Shown: in pieces, positions 62,207 through 64,000 of the stretch
How the letters are laid out: the number at the start of each line of letters is the position of its first letter
Numbering within the stretch: the first letter of the stretch is position 1
The notes under the pieces: generated by a model
Database searches by the model: none
The model's input: only the letters and a program-made list of their open reading frames with translations
What the model was told of the DNA's origin: nothing
DNA from: Caballeronia hypogeia
GTDB taxonomy: Bacteria; Pseudomonadota; Gammaproteobacteria; Burkholderiales; Burkholderiaceae
Assembly (NCBI RefSeq): GCF_001544875.2
Contig: NZ_FCOA02000024.1
Location: 62,001-126,000, forward strand
DNA: 64,000 bases
Reading direction: 5' to 3'
Made by a program: the position numbers and the translations under genes

Positions 62207-62247
62207 TGTGTCTACAAATTGTACTCGTCAAGACTTCAATGTGTCTA
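62207..62247. promoter_or_regulatory. Candidate GntR operator: direct repeat TGTGTCTA
   Basis: The octamer TGTGTCTA occurs at 62207-62214 and again at 62240-62247, 33 bp apart (about three helical turns), just upstream of the GntR start. Spacing and position suit an autoregulatory operator overlapping the promoter. The surrounding sequence is A/T-rich relative to the coding DNA. Confidence 0.4.
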
Positions 62248-62454
62248 ATAAGGGTAGTCACTGAGAATTGCGCTTGGGTGACTGGTGTCAGGGTGCACGC
62301 TTTCGGGGCGCGTGTCGACCGGGTCTCATGATTGGATTTCCCGGGAAAGGCCGATGGTTGGGGTTTCATCCTTGCGACGCGTCGATTTCCGGAAAATTTC
62401 TTCCAGAGCGCCAAGAGAAGTTCACTGCACGCGAAACGAGGCCGGACGGAAGCG

Positions 62455-62931
62455 ATGCGCGCCGCGAAGAGCCTGCTGCTCCCGATGTGGCTGTCGACGG
62501 GCGCGGTCACCGCCCAGGCTCAGACATGCTTACCGGTCGGCGCGCCGATGACGCTGCTCGGTCAGGCGATGCGGGAGACGGTGCAGCTATCCAATGGCTC
62601 CGCATCCAGCGTCCGGATGCTGGCGATGAATCCGTAGCTATGCGTCATCGACAAGCGATACTCGAACGATCCACAAGGACGGATCGGCATCTCCCGTATT
62701 CAGATCATCGGGGCCGTTCCGCCTGTCGGCGTTCGCATTATGCTGACCGGAGTGCTCAACGCGAGAAACGGACCTCGGTATGTCGTTCCTTCCGAGGCGT
62801 CCAAGTTGCCGCCCAATGTCAGGCTCGCTCCAGGCCAGTGGCGCGGAGCATCAGATCAGAACAGTTCCGTCTCCAGTGGAGCCAGGCTGGTCCACTTCAC
62901 GGCGGTGCGCCGCTCCACGCCGTCGTCATGA
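62455..62931 (+). pseudogene. DUF4431-like secreted protein, broken by an in-frame TAG
   Basis: From ATG at 62455 the frame encodes a signal peptide (MRAAKSLLLP... ending AQA), then TCLPVGAPMTLLGQ, and reaches TAG at 62635-62637. The same frame continues uninterrupted for 97 more codons to TGA at 62929-62931, through LCVIDKRYSNDP, ISRIQIIG and IMLTGVLNARNG. The two halves together follow the DUF4431 pattern (Cys-Leu start, V/MTLxG, PxCV, IQxxG, VxxTGxL). The full product would be about 158 residues. The premature stop suggests a pseudogene, unless TAG is suppressed. Confidence 0.5.
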
Positions 62932-63149
62932 ATCGACCGTATCATCACGCGCTGGCCGCGCGCCTCCCCCAGCACTTCGACGATCCGGTTACGGTAGCGC
63001 GCAAGCGAACCGCGCAGCGGCTTGCGTTTCTTACTCTTGCGGGGGGAAACTGCGGGCATGGACGTGACAACGATTAATGACGGCCACATGATAGCGATGC
63101 GCAAGCCATCGCTCAAATATTCAACTTCCACTCTGCGAGCCGCCACACC

Positions 63150-63593
63150 ATGCGTCGAATCACTGTCCGCACTTCGCCCGTTCATGGCCGTGGCGTCTTC
63201 GCGCTCGCCGATCTGCCCATGGGCGCGCTGCTGCTCGAATACAAAGGGCTGCGTCTGTCGTGGAAGGAGGCGCAGCGCGTGCATGCGAAGTCGGGCGCGG
63301 AAGATGGCCATACATTCCTCTTCGGCCTCGACGACGGCAGCGTGATCGACGGCGCGCGCGGCGGCAATTCCGCGCGCTGGCTCAATCACAGTTGCGCGCC
63401 GAACTGCGAGGCGGAGCAGGACGGCGAGCGCGTGTTCATCCGCGCGATCCGGCCGATCGAGAAGGGGCAGGAGTTGTTCATCGACTATATGTTGACGGTG
63501 GAGGGGAGGCGCACGGCGGCGATCCGGCGGCTTTATGCTTGTCGATGCAGCGCGGTGGGCTGTCGGGGGACGATGTTGGCGGGGAGGCGGTAG
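63150..63593 (+). CDS. Stand-alone SET-domain protein (putative protein-lysine methyltransferase)
   Basis: A 147-residue minimal SET domain. Core motifs are visible: HGRGVFAL (SET-N), RWLNHSCAPNCE (the NHS pseudoknot), GQELFIDYM (GEELTxDY-like) and a post-SET Cys cluster YACRCSAVGCRG, which can bind Zn. It should transfer a methyl group from SAM to a Lys of an unknown protein. Such single-domain bacterial SET proteins are usually short, as here. The gene stands alone. Confidence 0.85.
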   Translation: MRRITVRTSPVHGRGVFALADLPMGALLLEYKGLRLSWKEAQRVHAKSGAEDGHTFLFGLDDGSVIDGARGGNSARWLNHSCAPNCEAEQDGERVFIRAIRPIEKGQELFIDYMLTVEGRRTAAIRRLYACRCSAVGCRGTMLAGRR

Positions 63594-64000
63594 GTCTATC
63601 GCTTCAACGGTAGCGGCAGTGGCGAAGGAATGGGTTCTTCACGAATCGTCGGGAAAGGCGCTTGCGGCCACTGCACGTTGTTCGGACTTGGGGTTTCCAA
63701 TGTCGGCTCGCAGGCTGCTTCGGACACAGGCTTATCGGACAATTTCTGCCGCTGCTCGGCCTTTGCCGACATTAAGGCACGTTCTGTTCAACGCCAGCAG
63801 CCAGGGGGATTGCTGACCTTGTCGGCGTCGCGCAGCAGGACTGCAACCGCCTGCACCAGCGAACTCACACTCACGACCCTCATCGGCCGCTGGGTGCGGC
63901 GCCAGTAAAACGGCGGCTTTCACGCGTACAACGGTCGTCGATGGCACAACAGAAAATCGTTGGCAAATCGGCTGAATCGGTCTTCCACCTCATCTGGCGC
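63594..64000. other. Right-edge region without a firmly assigned gene
   Basis: About 400 bp. Besides the short minus-strand frame at 63596-63772, a minus-strand frame entering from the right edge reads 26 codons and stops at 63920-63922 (ending RRPLYA); it could be the C-terminus of a gene lying beyond the window, but evidence is thin. Plus-strand frames look random. Confidence 0.35.
63596..63772 (-). CDS. Possible small Pro-rich protein or 3' exon of a decayed gene
   Basis: A 58-residue frame starting MSAKAEQRQKLSDKP and ending in a Pro/Leu-rich tail (EEPIPSPLPLPLKR). The amino-acid composition looks protein-like, and third-position GC is moderate. No good ribosome site precedes the Met, and the frame is closed by TGA six codons upstream, so it may instead be the tail of a frameshifted gene. 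No family was recognised. Confidence 0.3.
   Translation of the reverse strand: MSAKAEQRQKLSDKPVSEAACEPTLETPSPNNVQWPQAPFPTIREEPIPSPLPLPLKR

Noticed and set aside
62856..63389. Minus-strand frame of 177 codons opposite the SET gene
   Set aside because: Antisense to a gene with clear SET motifs, and with no recognisable domain or ribosome site.
1..64000. CRISPR array, tRNA or rRNA genes, intact IS element
   Set aside because: No regularly spaced repeats, no cloverleaf-like or ribosomal sequences and no transposase frame were found by reading both strands. A tRNAscan or ISfinder run would be decisive.

Overview
The window reads as a chromosomal (or chromid/megaplasmid) segment of a Burkholderiales bacterium, most likely Caballeronia, Paraburkholderia or a relative. 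The basis is high GC with strong GC3 bias, Burkholderia-type porins, a T6SS effector resembling the Burkholderia BTH_I2691 family, and a complete aryl-polyene operon. No rRNA, tRNA, CRISPR array or intact transposase was recognised by eye.

1-16.05 kb, minus strand: a tightly coupled aryl-polyene (APE, xanthomonadin/flexirubrin-like pigment) operon of at least 16 genes, mostly joined by 4-bp ATGA overlaps. In transcription order: chain-length-factor-like ketosynthase (KS), acyltransferase, two ACPs, membrane protein, acyl/aryl ligase fused to a dehydratase, glycosyltransferase fused to an LpxL-type acyltransferase, MIO ammonia lyase, thioesterase, LolA-like carrier, MMPL exporter, KS, dehydratase, ketoreductase, KS, and a further KS lacking one canonical His. 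The lyase would make an aryl acrylate starter, the ligase would load it on ACP, the KS/KR/DH set would extend the polyene, and the acyltransferases, exporter and LolA protein would place it in the outer membrane. The operon continues past the left edge. 16.05-16.65 kb is AT-rich, gene-free DNA with nested inverted repeats.

16.6-24.7 kb: a minus-strand catabolic operon (aldehyde dehydrogenase, MFS transporter, enolase-superfamily sugar-acid dehydratase, GMC oxidoreductase). It is followed by the 5' stub of a porin gene fused to the 3' end of a lower-GC fragment carrying a C-terminally shortened T6SS VasX/BTH_I2691-type effector, an apparent recombination scar.

24.7-39.7 kb, surface and signalling genes: an OmpR-type two-component pair, a four-PAS GGDEF-EAL protein, a two-partner-secretion exoprotein with its transporter in unusual convergent orientation, a solo bacteriophytochrome kinase, and an intact porin. 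Three strong hairpins lie here: two intergenic terminators and one orphan terminator that may end a small RNA.

39.8-54.4 kb, metabolic clusters: MFS/CoA-transferase/HMG-CoA-lyase under a divergent LysR gene, a cupin, a DMT permease with a His-rich tail, an FAD D-2-hydroxyacid dehydrogenase, LysR-MHS transporter-amidohydrolase, NUDIX-DAO pair, and the 3' remnant of a second DMT permease.

54.5-62.2 kb, minus strand: a GntR-headed operon combining a PuuC-like aldehyde dehydrogenase, a DapA-family lyase, a PuuB-like FAD oxidase and a complete glycine-betaine-type ABC importer (ProW, ProV, ProX), probably a catabolic route for an N-containing osmolyte or amine. The right edge holds a DUF4431-like pseudogene split by an in-frame TAG, a stand-alone SET-domain protein and poorly resolved sequence.
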